Shown: positions 45,479-52,888 of the stretch, piece by piece
Position numbering within the stretch: the first letter of the stretch is position 1
Layout of the letters: each line of letters opens with the position of its first letter
Assembly: GCA_029555925.1 (NCBI GenBank)
Contig: JAKPQU010000613.1
Coordinates: forward strand, 1 to 52,888
Source of the DNA: Bacillota bacterium
GTDB taxonomy: Bacteria; Eremiobacterota; SpSt-956; JAKJGF01
Length of the DNA stretch: 52,888 bases
Direction: 5' to 3'
Notes under the pieces: generated by a model
Told to the model about the DNA's origin: nothing
The model's input: only the letters and a program-made list of their open reading frames with translations
Databases searched by the model: none
Position numbers and translations under genes: made by a program

Positions 45479-46582
45479 ATGTCTGAATCATATAAAAAAA
45501 TATCATCAGAGAAACTGGCAAACCTATCATATCTGAAAAGTAAAGGTCTGTTCTTATACAGCCAGAGAAAATACAATGAAGCCATCGAATGTTTTAACAT
45601 GGTTTTAGCCCTCGATCCACAGGATAGTACTGCCATTATTCATAAAGGCAATATCCTGTTTATACAGGAAAGATATTCACAGGCTCTCGAATGTTATAAC
45701 AGGGTTCTGGCGATAATGCCATTCCATATTCAGACATGGAACAATAAAGGCATGATTCTGAGCAATCTCGGACTTTATACAGAATCCCTTGAGTGTTTCG
45801 ATAAAATACTATCGGAACTTGATCCTGATTATATATCTGCACTTAATAACAAGGGACTCGTATTATATAACAGAAAACAATATCAGGAAGCTCTTGTCTG
45901 CTTTGATAAGATTTTAGAGAAAGATCCTTCAGACTTTAAAGCTCTCTGCAATAAAGGACTGGCCCTGTCAGGCATGAAAAAATATTCAGAGGCTCTTGAC
46001 TATTTAGACAGAGCCCTGGTTATTGATAGTTCATGCCCCCATATATGGAATAATAAAGGTATTATTTCAGGAGAACTGGGAGAATACGATAAAGCCGTGG
46101 AATATTTTAATAAAGGTCTGGAACTGGCTCCATATGATATTAATATTCTCTATAACATGGGTATTGCATTTTACAAACAGAAACAGTATGATAAAGCTCT
46201 GAGTTTTTACAGTAAAGCACTGAATATAAATCCCGGTTATACTAAAATATGGGTGAACATGGGCATAGCCATGAGCAAACAGTGGAAATATACTGATGCT
46301 CTTGAATGTTTCATAAGGGCAACAGAATGTGATAAAGAGAATGTAAATGCATGGTATAATAAAGGCCTTGCTTTAATCAATTTAAGAAAATATAATGAAG
46401 CTATAGAATCTTTTGATAAGGCTCTGGCTCTGAAACCTTCTGATGCTATGGCTTGGTATGCCAGAGGGAAAGCCCTGTTTCTGGAAGAAAACCTGGTAGA
46501 GCATCACGAAGAAGTCGGAAGAATAGCGGAATTTATATTCAGAGACAAATTCAGTCTCTCGGAAAGTAATATGGATAATTAA
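45479..46582 (+). CDS. TPR-repeat protein
   Basis: 367 residues, soluble. Ten or more consecutive TPR units with the pattern AIIHKGNILFIQERYSQALE and ALCNKGLALSGMKKYSEALD fill residues 15-345; each has the usual Trp/Leu, Gly, Tyr, Ala and Pro positions. A protein-binding scaffold without an enzyme motif. It ends 2 bases before the PAS-D5 gene and probably shares its transcript, which suggests the two products interact. GAGGT site before the ATG. Confidence 0.93.
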   Translation: MSESYKKISSEKLANLSYLKSKGLFLYSQRKYNEAIECFNMVLALDPQDSTAIIHKGNILFIQERYSQALECYNRVLAIMPFHIQTWNNKGMILSNLGLYTESLECFDKILSELDPDYISALNNKGLVLYNRKQYQEALVCFDKILEKDPSDFKALCNKGLALSGMKKYSEALDYLDRALVIDSSCPHIWNNKGIISGELGEYDKAVEYFNKGLELAPYDINILYNMGIAFYKQKQYDKALSFYSKALNINPGYTKIWVNMGIAMSKQWKYTDALECFIRATECDKENVNAWYNKGLALINLRKYNEAIESFDKALALKPSDAMAWYARGKALFLEENLVEHHEEVGRIAEFIFRDKFSLSESNMDN

Positions 46583-46584
46583 CT

Positions 46585-47622
46585 ATGGAAAACTATCAGT
46601 ATCATCCCAATGCTATTATTCACTATATGTATACTGTCAATCTGAAGGATGGCAATCCTATTGAAACAATTCACCATGGCCCTACATGTTTTCTGGTTAC
46701 AGGTTATAAGGATGAAGAATTTAAAAATAATTCCTATCTCTGGATAGACATGGTTCATGAGGAAGATAAAGCTCTGGTGAAAGGTCATGTTCAGAAGATT
46801 CTCGACGGATTGGAAGTGGAGCCGATTGAACATAGAATCATCAGAAAAGATGGGACTGTACGCTGGGTCAGAAATACCCCCGTTCTTCATTATGACAATC
46901 AGAGGAAATTGATTTCTTATGACGGTGTCGTCCAGGATATTACTTATATAAAGGAATCAGGCACATCTCTTCAGAAACTCCATGACAATTTAAAAGTCAG
47001 GGTAGAAAAACTTACCGGAGAACTGGTAAAAACCAACGGGTTTCTTGCGAGAGAGATTAAAGAACGCATAAGGCTTGAGAAAAAGCTCATGGAAATTCAT
47101 AAAATGGAAACTATCGGTAAATGTGCCGTGAGTATCGTTCATAATTTAAATAATTTTCTCGAAACTATTATTATTTATATAGGCTTAATAGAACAGGAAA
47201 TCTCCAAAGAGCCAAGGGTGGAAAGTAAACTGGAAGAAATAGCAAAAATGTGTAACTATTCGAAAGAACTGTTAAAACAGATCAGTAATCTGCAGACCTA
47301 TCATGATATGGACGATAAAACCTTAAATGATGATTTTATGAATAGAGAAAACCTGAAGATATATAATCCTTTTACGGAAGATTCTATCGGTGAGTTTATA
47401 AAAGAATGCTGTATTATTGAAAAAGGTTATAAAACAACAGCGAAAGATCTTTATGAAACCTACAGGAAATGGGGGGAGAAAAACAAAAAAGAAATTATCA
47501 GTCAGAGAGCTATGGGTTTACAGCTCACAGACAGAGGGTTTATTAAAAGAAGAATCTCTTCAGGAGATACAAGAGGCAGATTTTTCTATGAAAATATCGG
47601 TATAAAAGTGAAGGATGAATAA
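46585..47622 (+). CDS. PAS-coiled coil-H-box protein with D5/primase-type C-terminal domain
   Basis: 345 residues. Residues 10-128 are a PAS domain (VTGYKDEEF, IEHRIIRKDGTVRWVRNTPV and GVVQDIT). A coiled coil (130-175) leads to METIGKCAVSIVHNLNN, which has the histidine-kinase H-box layout (His186). The expected ATPase domain is missing. Residues 265-342 instead resemble the C-terminal winged-helix domain of poxvirus D5/phage P4-type primases: GEFIKECCIIEKGYKTTAKD, LYETYRKWGEKNKKEIISQ, LTDRGFIKRR and YENIGIKV. The protein could be a signal receiver that binds DNA, phosphorylated by another kinase. No strong ribosome site; probably coupled to the TPR gene. Confidence 0.8.
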   Translation: MENYQYHPNAIIHYMYTVNLKDGNPIETIHHGPTCFLVTGYKDEEFKNNSYLWIDMVHEEDKALVKGHVQKILDGLEVEPIEHRIIRKDGTVRWVRNTPVLHYDNQRKLISYDGVVQDITYIKESGTSLQKLHDNLKVRVEKLTGELVKTNGFLAREIKERIRLEKKLMEIHKMETIGKCAVSIVHNLNNFLETIIIYIGLIEQEISKEPRVESKLEEIAKMCNYSKELLKQISNLQTYHDMDDKTLNDDFMNRENLKIYNPFTEDSIGEFIKECCIIEKGYKTTAKDLYETYRKWGEKNKKEIISQRAMGLQLTDRGFIKRRISSGDTRGRFFYENIGIKVKDE

Positions 47623-47689
47623 TTTCTTTTAAAATTTGCACATTAAGTTACAGACATCTTGCCTTTATTTACCCTCCATTATATAATAA

Positions 47690-47760
47690 GTGAATAGTGA
47701 GTGGTGAGTGGTGAGTAGTGAGTGAGAATAAAGCCATCTACTCACTGTTCGCCACTCACT
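47690..47760. repeat. Facing heptad arrays before the fucose-isomerase-like gene
   Basis: GTGAATA, GTGAGTG, GTGAGTG, GTGAGTA and GTGAGTG (47690-47124 phase, ending at about 47724) face ACTCACT/CACTCAC-type units (about 47739-47760). This forms a stem that ends about 30 bases before the chosen start of the next gene. Confidence 0.8.
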
Positions 47761-47789
47761 ATTTACTTATTACGAATTTGTTGAGGTAT

Positions 47790-49016
47790 ATGCCAGTGCT
47801 TTATATTTATCCAGTCTCTTCACCTATCTGTCAGTCCAGAAATAAAATAATAGAATCCCTTTTAGAAAAATTCAACTCAAAATCTATAGAATTTAAATTG
47901 CTTAATGATATAGATAACAGAAAAAATCCATTTGCTTTTTTAATCCTCACAGGAGGTTCGGAACATGAGGTAATTAGCCTTGTCAAACATATAGAAGATC
48001 CTGTCCTCTTTATTGCCCATCCGGAGGAAAACTCCTTCCCTGCTTCTCTGGAAATCCTTGGAAAACTTTCTCAGATGAACAGGAAAGGTAAAATCATTCT
48101 TGTGAATGAAAAAGGAAGCACCCTTGAGGAATTAAAGAATAGTATAAAAATAATGGAAACAGCAGAAAAACTTAAACATTCAAAAACAGGTTTAATAGGA
48201 AATCCTTCACAGTGGCTTGTGGCAAGTTCTCCTGACACCAATACAATTACCGGCACATGGGGGCCTGAAATCATCAAAGTACCTGTAAAAGAATTAATAG
48301 AGGAAACAGAACAGATTGACGATAGAGAAGCCGGCATTCACGCAGAAGAATTCTCCAGAAAAGGGGAAACAACCATTGAGCCTGATATGAAAGAAATTTT
48401 AAAAGCAGTAAAAATATATATAGGTACAAAAAAGATTGTAGAAAGATATAATCTCCAGTCTATTACAATGGAATGTTTTAAACTGCTCAATGATTTACAT
48501 AGTACAGGCTGTTACGCCATGTCCAGATTAAATGATGAAGGAATTATTGCAGGATGTGAAGGAGATCTTCCCGGAACTCTTACAATGACCTGGATGTATT
48601 ATCTTACAGGTGAAATACCCTTTATGGCAAATCCTCAGGATATTGACATAGATAATAATATACTCTGGATAGCCCACTGTACTATAGCAAGAAAACTTTT
48701 AAAAAGTTATATTATAAGATCACACTTTGAATCTTCGACAGGTGTAGCTCTTCAGGGAAAAATTAAAAAGGGCCCTGTAACACTGGGACGTATAGGAGGA
48801 GAAGATTTAAAGAAGGTTTCTGTTACAAATGGCACGATCATTGAAAATGAAATAAATGAAAACAGATGCCGCACACAGCTAAAATTAAAACTTGAAGACA
48901 GTGTAAAATATTTCCTGAAAAATCCTCTTGCCAACCATCATATAATGATAAGAGGACACCATGCATCTCTGTTGACAGAATATTATAATTTTATAATTCG
49001 AAATCAGGAGTTTTAG
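47790..49016 (+). CDS. L-fucose/L-arabinose isomerase-like protein
   Basis: About 408 residues from the ATG at 47790 (TTGAGGT just ahead). An earlier possible start at 47718 lies inside the repeat array and is rejected. The C-terminal half matches uncharacterised members of the FucI/AraA fold: ITMECFKLLNDLHSTGCYAM, CEGDLPGTLTMTWMYYLTGE, WIAHCT, RSHFESSTGVALQG and GPVTLGRIGG. Likely metal ligands are the Glu and Asp of ECFKLL/EGDLP and the His of HFES. The true substrate is not known. It precedes the FHA-TPR gene by 6 bases. Confidence 0.8.
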   Translation: MPVLYIYPVSSPICQSRNKIIESLLEKFNSKSIEFKLLNDIDNRKNPFAFLILTGGSEHEVISLVKHIEDPVLFIAHPEENSFPASLEILGKLSQMNRKGKIILVNEKGSTLEELKNSIKIMETAEKLKHSKTGLIGNPSQWLVASSPDTNTITGTWGPEIIKVPVKELIEETEQIDDREAGIHAEEFSRKGETTIEPDMKEILKAVKIYIGTKKIVERYNLQSITMECFKLLNDLHSTGCYAMSRLNDEGIIAGCEGDLPGTLTMTWMYYLTGEIPFMANPQDIDIDNNILWIAHCTIARKLLKSYIIRSHFESSTGVALQGKIKKGPVTLGRIGGEDLKKVSVTNGTIIENEINENRCRTQLKLKLEDSVKYFLKNPLANHHIMIRGHHASLLTEYYNFIIRNQEF

Positions 49017-49022
49017 ATATTT

Positions 49023-50816
49023 ATGGCTGCAGAGCTCATATATGAAAAAAACGGAGCAGGTCAGATTTCCTTTCCTCTGGATAAGGATTGTATTACAATA
49101 GGCCGTTCCCATTCAAATGATCTCCTTGTAGACGACCCCCGTGCATCAGGTAAACATGCCAGACTAATAAAAGAAGGGGATTATTATTTTCTTGAAGATC
49201 TGGGAAGTTCCAATAAAACCTTCATTAATGAAACAGAGGTAACGTCACGGATAAAACTATCCCATGAAGATACAATAAGAATCGGCCATACCTTATTTAC
49301 TTATATAGATCCCGGCAGACAGGCCACTCTCCTCCTTTCCGGAATAAAAAAGAAAAGTGCAACGTTAGGTGCCGTAAAAAAAAGGCATGGCCAGGGTATA
49401 TTTCAGAAGCACATAATAATTATAGGAACCATTATTCTCATTATTGCCTTTTTCATATATTGCTTTTATGGAGGTATTTTTCAGCAACTCACCATCGATA
49501 AACACTTAAAAAATGCCGACGATTACTTCAAAGATAAACACTATGAAAAAGCTATAAGTGAATATAACAATGTACTTAAGATAGATGCAAGTAATAGAAA
49601 AGCTTTCAGAGGATTGGCCAATTGCTATAGAGAACTGTTCAATTACAGGGAAGCCATAAAATATTACGGGAAAGTTATAAAAACAGGAAATACAGACGAA
49701 TACTATCTTGAAACATGTAATGATAAAGGCAATACATATCTTCTTTATAATGATTACAGAGAAGCGGCGAAAGCCTATAAAACAGTCAGAGATGCAAAAA
49801 ACAACAACAGGGACAATAAAAACATATCCGATTTATATGCAGATGCACTTGTAGGTCTCGGAAAAATCGATGTAATCAATCATAAATATAAAGATGCAGG
49901 TAATAAATACAAAGATGCCCTCGACATAGATGAAAAAAATATCGGTGCTTTCCTTGCCCTTGGTTCCCTTTATCTGGAAACAGGCAAATATGAAGATTCT
50001 ATGCATTATTTCAGTACAGTTAACGGAGCTGCTCCTGATAATACCGATGCTTCTCTCGGCATAGCTTCCATATATAAAAAACAGGGAAATTATGACAGAG
50101 CTATTGAAATATACGATGCTCTTATAAAAGATCACCCTGACCTTGCAGAAGCCTATGCAGGGAAGGCAGATCTCTACCGGCTGAAAGAAGATTACAAAAA
50201 AGCTCTTTCCGTTTTACAGGAAGGAGAAAAGGAGAATAAAAACAACCCTGTCATTTATATAACAGGAGGCCAGGTTTATTATGATAAAGGCGATTATTCC
50301 CTGGCTCTCGACGAAGCGGACAGAGCTCTTAAAATCCATGATAATTGCCTGAAAGCAAAGAATTTAAAAGGAAATATTTTATCAGAACAGGGTAACATGG
50401 ATAGGGCAATTAAAATATATAAAGAGGTTCTGGATAAAGATCGGGAAAATTTTGACTCTAATAAAGGGCTGGGTAAGGCATATTTTAAAAATAAAGACTA
50501 TGATACATCCCTGACATATCTAAAAAAAGCAAAAGATATAAACCCTCTTGACAGAGAACTCTATATAGTTCTCGGAGACATATATTATATAAAAAAAGAC
50601 TACGAAGAAGCAATCAAACAATATGAACCGGCTTTCGGCCTGAAGCAGGATGATGCGGATCTGTGCTGTAAAATCGGCGATAGTTATAAAAATCTGGGAG
50701 AGGTACAGAAAGCATTGCAGTGGTATCAGATTGCACTGAGTAAAGACAGTGACTGTAAAAAAGCCAGAAAATGTCTGGAACAGTTTCAGAGTGGTTATCC
50801 AACTGGCACATGGTGA
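49023..50816 (+). CDS. FHA-domain membrane protein with TPR repeats
   Basis: 597 residues. An FHA domain (about 22-95) shows ITIGRSHSNDLLVDDP, SGKHARL and LEDLGSSNKTFIN, the phosphothreonine-binding residues. One transmembrane helix lies at about 130-150. About 11 TPR units fill the rest, for example YGKVIKTGNTDEYYLETCND and AYAGKADLYRLKEDYKKALS. The FHA part faces the cytoplasm if the helix inserts in the usual way, leaving the TPR part outside it. Such proteins read kinase signals; the kinase at 32477-33232 is a candidate partner. CAGGAG ribosome site. Confidence 0.9.
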   Translation: MAAELIYEKNGAGQISFPLDKDCITIGRSHSNDLLVDDPRASGKHARLIKEGDYYFLEDLGSSNKTFINETEVTSRIKLSHEDTIRIGHTLFTYIDPGRQATLLLSGIKKKSATLGAVKKRHGQGIFQKHIIIIGTIILIIAFFIYCFYGGIFQQLTIDKHLKNADDYFKDKHYEKAISEYNNVLKIDASNRKAFRGLANCYRELFNYREAIKYYGKVIKTGNTDEYYLETCNDKGNTYLLYNDYREAAKAYKTVRDAKNNNRDNKNISDLYADALVGLGKIDVINHKYKDAGNKYKDALDIDEKNIGAFLALGSLYLETGKYEDSMHYFSTVNGAAPDNTDASLGIASIYKKQGNYDRAIEIYDALIKDHPDLAEAYAGKADLYRLKEDYKKALSVLQEGEKENKNNPVIYITGGQVYYDKGDYSLALDEADRALKIHDNCLKAKNLKGNILSEQGNMDRAIKIYKEVLDKDRENFDSNKGLGKAYFKNKDYDTSLTYLKKAKDINPLDRELYIVLGDIYYIKKDYEEAIKQYEPAFGLKQDDADLCCKIGDSYKNLGEVQKALQWYQIALSKDSDCKKARKCLEQFQSGYPTGTW

Positions 50817-50827
50817 GACTTCAAATC

Positions 50828-50906
50828 GTGATACGTGACGGGTGGTTCGTAATGCGTGATGCGTAATGCGTTATAATCGTGACGCGTAACGCGTGACGCG
50901 TGACGG
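50828..50906 (+). repeat. Long heptad array after the FHA-TPR gene
   Basis: Eleven units in strict 7-base phase apart from one 9-base unit: GTGATAC, GTGACGG, GTGGTTC, GTAATGC, GTGATGC, GTAATGC, GTTATAATC, GTGACGC, GTAACGC, GTGACGC, GTGACGG. A facing arm of CTCACT/TCTTCAC type runs from about 50942 to 50975. The imperfect palindrome between them (50919-50939) could act as a terminator. Confidence 0.9.
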
Positions 50907-50981
50907 GTATTTAATCCCAGGGCGTTTAATTAAATGCCCCTACTCACTCTTCACTCTTCACGACTCACGGCTCACTAAAAC

Positions 50982-52661
50982 TCACCGTCCGAGAGATTTC
51001 AGACACTTCTCTCTATTTTCCTTTGCACAGGAATCACCCGGGTCAATTTCCAGGGTTTTATTATAACATTCAAGAGCTTCTTCATATCTGCCCAGCCAGT
51101 GTAATGCAATTCCCTTTTCAAGCCATGCATGTTTATAAGAAGGATCAATCGCAAGAGCCATGTCAAAAGCTTCTATCGCTTCTTCATATGATTTTTTCTG
51201 AGACAATATCCAGCCTCTGTTATACCATGCGTATTTATATGTCTGATCAAGTGTCAGAGCTTTATCCACACATTCCATGGCATCATCGTATATGCCAAGA
51301 TTCATCAGGGAATATCCTTTCCCACTCCATGCATCTGCATATTGAGGCTCAATGTCGAGTGCCCTGTTAAAACATTCCACTGATTCTTCATATCGTTTCA
51401 GATTACTCAGACTTATCCCTTTATTACAGAGTGTAACTGCATCATGCGGCCTGAATTCAAGTGATTTATCAAAACATTTAATTGCACTGTCATAGAGGCC
51501 TGTAGTATCATAAATATTTCCCTTATTATTCCATGCATCTGCATCGGAAGGGTCATATTCAAGTGCTCTGTCATAGCATTGAAGTGCTTCTTTATTATAT
51601 CCCTGAGCGCTGTAAGCCAGACCTTTTTTTACCCACCCGGACGTATTTTTCGGATCAATCTTCAGGGCTTTATCATAGTATTCTATGGCTGTTACATAAT
51701 CCTGTTTTTCATAATAACCGTATCCTTTATTAATCAATTCCCCGGCTTTATTACCATCTGTACCGGGACTTATACCATGGACTGCTCCGTATTTTTCAAG
51801 CAATTCTCTCATACCATCGGAGCCTGCCCGATCCAGAGCAGTTTTGCCTTCCTTATCTTTTGAATTAATATCTGCTCCGCCGGAAAGAAGTAATTCTGCC
51901 AGATCTTTCCGATCCATAGAAGAAGCATAGGATAAAGGACTGAAACCTTCGTGAGTTACGGCATTTACCAGGGCACCGCTGTTTAAAAGAAAAGAAATTA
52001 TTTCTTTATGAGAGTTTATGGTAGCTTCATGTAAAGGAGTGAATCCTTCAATATTTTTTACATTAACATTTGCGCCTTTTGACACAAGCAATTTAGTTAT
52101 ATCAAGATAACCGTTATAGGAAGACAGATGAAGAGGAGTCCATCCGTCATCTTTTGTATCATTTACATATGCCCCTTTTGATATGAGCTTTGAAACAAGT
52201 TTATATCTCCCTTCTCTTGAGGCAAGATGCAGGGCTGTCCATCCTTCCAGGAATCTGGTATTAACATCAAATTCTTTTAATTCGGGATTGACCTGCAAGA
52301 TTTTATCAAGACATAAACCTCCTTCATCATTTTTTTTCAAATTGTAAAGAGCAAGGGTTTTGAAGAAGTACACCTTTACGAAATCTTTTTTATATTTTAT
52401 GGCTTCATCATAACAGCCTATGGCTTTACCGTAATTTTTAAGCTTATAATAAGCATTACCTTTGTTTAGCCATAAAGACGATGCCCGGGGGTCTTCTTTC
52501 AGAGCTTCCGTAAAATATTTGATTGCTTCTTCATATCTGCCCTGATTATATAAATCCATACCCTCTTTATTCCATTCTTTAGCCGATTTGGCCAAAGACA
52601 GTGATATAGTGAAGGGAAATATAAATAATAATAGCAACAAAATTTTCTTCATAAAAATCAT
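50982..52661 (-). CDS. Exported TPR-ankyrin-TPR protein
   Basis: About 559 residues from the ATG at 52661; GAGGAG lies 10 bases ahead. A signal peptide (MKKILLLLLFIF-type core, about 1-25) predicts export. TPR units (about 30-130) are followed by five ankyrin repeats (about 160-295; GWTALHLASREGRYKLVSKL and GWTPLHLSSYNGYLDITKLL), then a second TPR series (310-555). Two interaction modules in one chain suggest a scaffold outside the cytoplasm. Ankyrin repeats are common in bacteria with complex lifestyles, so host contact should not be inferred from this alone. Confidence 0.92.
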   Translation of the reverse strand: MIFMKKILLLLLFIFPFTISLSLAKSAKEWNKEGMDLYNQGRYEEAIKYFTEALKEDPRASSLWLNKGNAYYKLKNYGKAIGCYDEAIKYKKDFVKVYFFKTLALYNLKKNDEGGLCLDKILQVNPELKEFDVNTRFLEGWTALHLASREGRYKLVSKLISKGAYVNDTKDDGWTPLHLSSYNGYLDITKLLVSKGANVNVKNIEGFTPLHEATINSHKEIISFLLNSGALVNAVTHEGFSPLSYASSMDRKDLAELLLSGGADINSKDKEGKTALDRAGSDGMRELLEKYGAVHGISPGTDGNKAGELINKGYGYYEKQDYVTAIEYYDKALKIDPKNTSGWVKKGLAYSAQGYNKEALQCYDRALEYDPSDADAWNNKGNIYDTTGLYDSAIKCFDKSLEFRPHDAVTLCNKGISLSNLKRYEESVECFNRALDIEPQYADAWSGKGYSLMNLGIYDDAMECVDKALTLDQTYKYAWYNRGWILSQKKSYEEAIEAFDMALAIDPSYKHAWLEKGIALHWLGRYEEALECYNKTLEIDPGDSCAKENREKCLKSLGR

Positions 52662-52694
52662 AATGAACACACTCCTCTACCGGCTTTATGAATA

Positions 52695-52740
52695 GTGAGT
52701 AGTGAGTAATATCTTATTCTTTTCACTTTTCAATTTTCAC
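52695..52740. repeat. Heptad pair upstream of the TPR-ankyrin gene
   Basis: Two GTGAGTA units (52695-52708) face TTTTCAC/TTTTCAA-type units (about 52719-52740), a short inverted arrangement next to the last family-A element. Confidence 0.6.
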
Positions 52741-52750
52741 TCCAATGAAT

Positions 52751-52888
52751 TATAGTTAGTTTCATAACTATCCATAAATAATGACCTCGTAATGCGTAAA
52801 GCGTAATGCGTGATGCGCAGGGATTAAACCCGTCACGCGTCACGCGTTACGCGTCACGACGACTTAAATTCTAATAAGTTATGAAATA
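52751..52888. repeat. Family-A fold-back element, cut by the window end
   Basis: Almost identical to 9420-9550, with one extra internal heptad (GTAAAGC). Left end TATAGTTAGTTTCATAACTA. The right end AAGTTATGAAATA stops at the window edge. The extra heptad shows that copies differ in array length. Confidence 0.85.

Noticed and set aside
47718..47789. Longer start for the fucose-isomerase-like protein
   Set aside because: These 24 codons lie inside the heptad repeat, have no ribosome site, and the ATG at 47790 has TTGAGGT ahead.

Overview
This is a chromosomal window from a low-GC bacterium that looks anaerobic. The evidence is ferredoxin-dependent 2-oxoacid oxidoreductases (korDABC, iorAB), a succinate dehydrogenase/fumarate reductase and a succinyl-CoA synthetase. 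Lipobox-type lipoproteins, Sec signal peptides and many TPR proteins are also present. I cannot place the phylum without a search. No rRNA, tRNA, CRISPR array, prophage or intact transposase gene was seen. Nearly every gene gap is filled with short-repeat DNA, which gives the window an unusual intergenic texture.

Layout. Positions 1-9400 carry a kelch-repeat secreted protein, an AraC regulator paired with a MurG-like glycosyltransferase, a lone dihydrolipoyl dehydrogenase, a response regulator with a small secreted protein, a lipoprotein metallopeptidase and radC. Positions 9600-12000 carry a two-TM RCK-type ion channel and a shortened soluble paralogue. Positions 12060-25410 are a minus-strand metabolic block: korD-korA-korB-korC, sucC-sucD, a TPR/HEAT gene, two membrane-anchor subunits with sdhA and sdhB, a small antitoxin-like gene and iorA-iorB. 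Together these would interconvert 2-oxoglutarate, succinyl-CoA, succinate and fumarate, and would oxidise aryl pyruvates with ferredoxin. Positions 25660-30000 hold a large soluble protein in which TPRs are joined to what looks like the cytosolic domain of the type III export gate protein FlhA/SctV, then a YjbQ-family gene and an Ig-like secreted protein.

Positions 30480-36820 are plus strand: a 5'-nucleotidase without a signal peptide, a small eukaryotic-type kinase, a hicBA toxin-antitoxin pair, a VWA-domain protein overlapping a truncated pyruvate-kinase-like barrel, and a histidine kinase with a cysteine-rich PAS region. Positions 36900-42330 are minus strand: a LuxR-type regulator, ygeW-ygeY, DedA and an NHL-propeller lipoprotein. 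Positions 42970-50820 are plus strand: a GH13 amylase without a signal peptide, a TPR protein, a PAS protein ending in a phage-primase-type (D5) domain, a fucose-isomerase-like protein and an FHA-TM-TPR protein. A secreted TPR-ankyrin protein on the minus strand closes the window.

The most unusual signals are: (1) the FlhA-C/TPR/HEAT fusion with no membrane domain; (2) the PAS/H-box/D5-type fusion; (3) phased heptanucleotide arrays (GTGANNN or GTRAYGC and their complements) in most gene gaps, often inside fold-back elements of at least three recognisable families; (4) an element flanked by a 78-bp duplication of the korC 3' end; and (5) an IorA that lacks one cysteine in each of its two iron-sulfur motifs.
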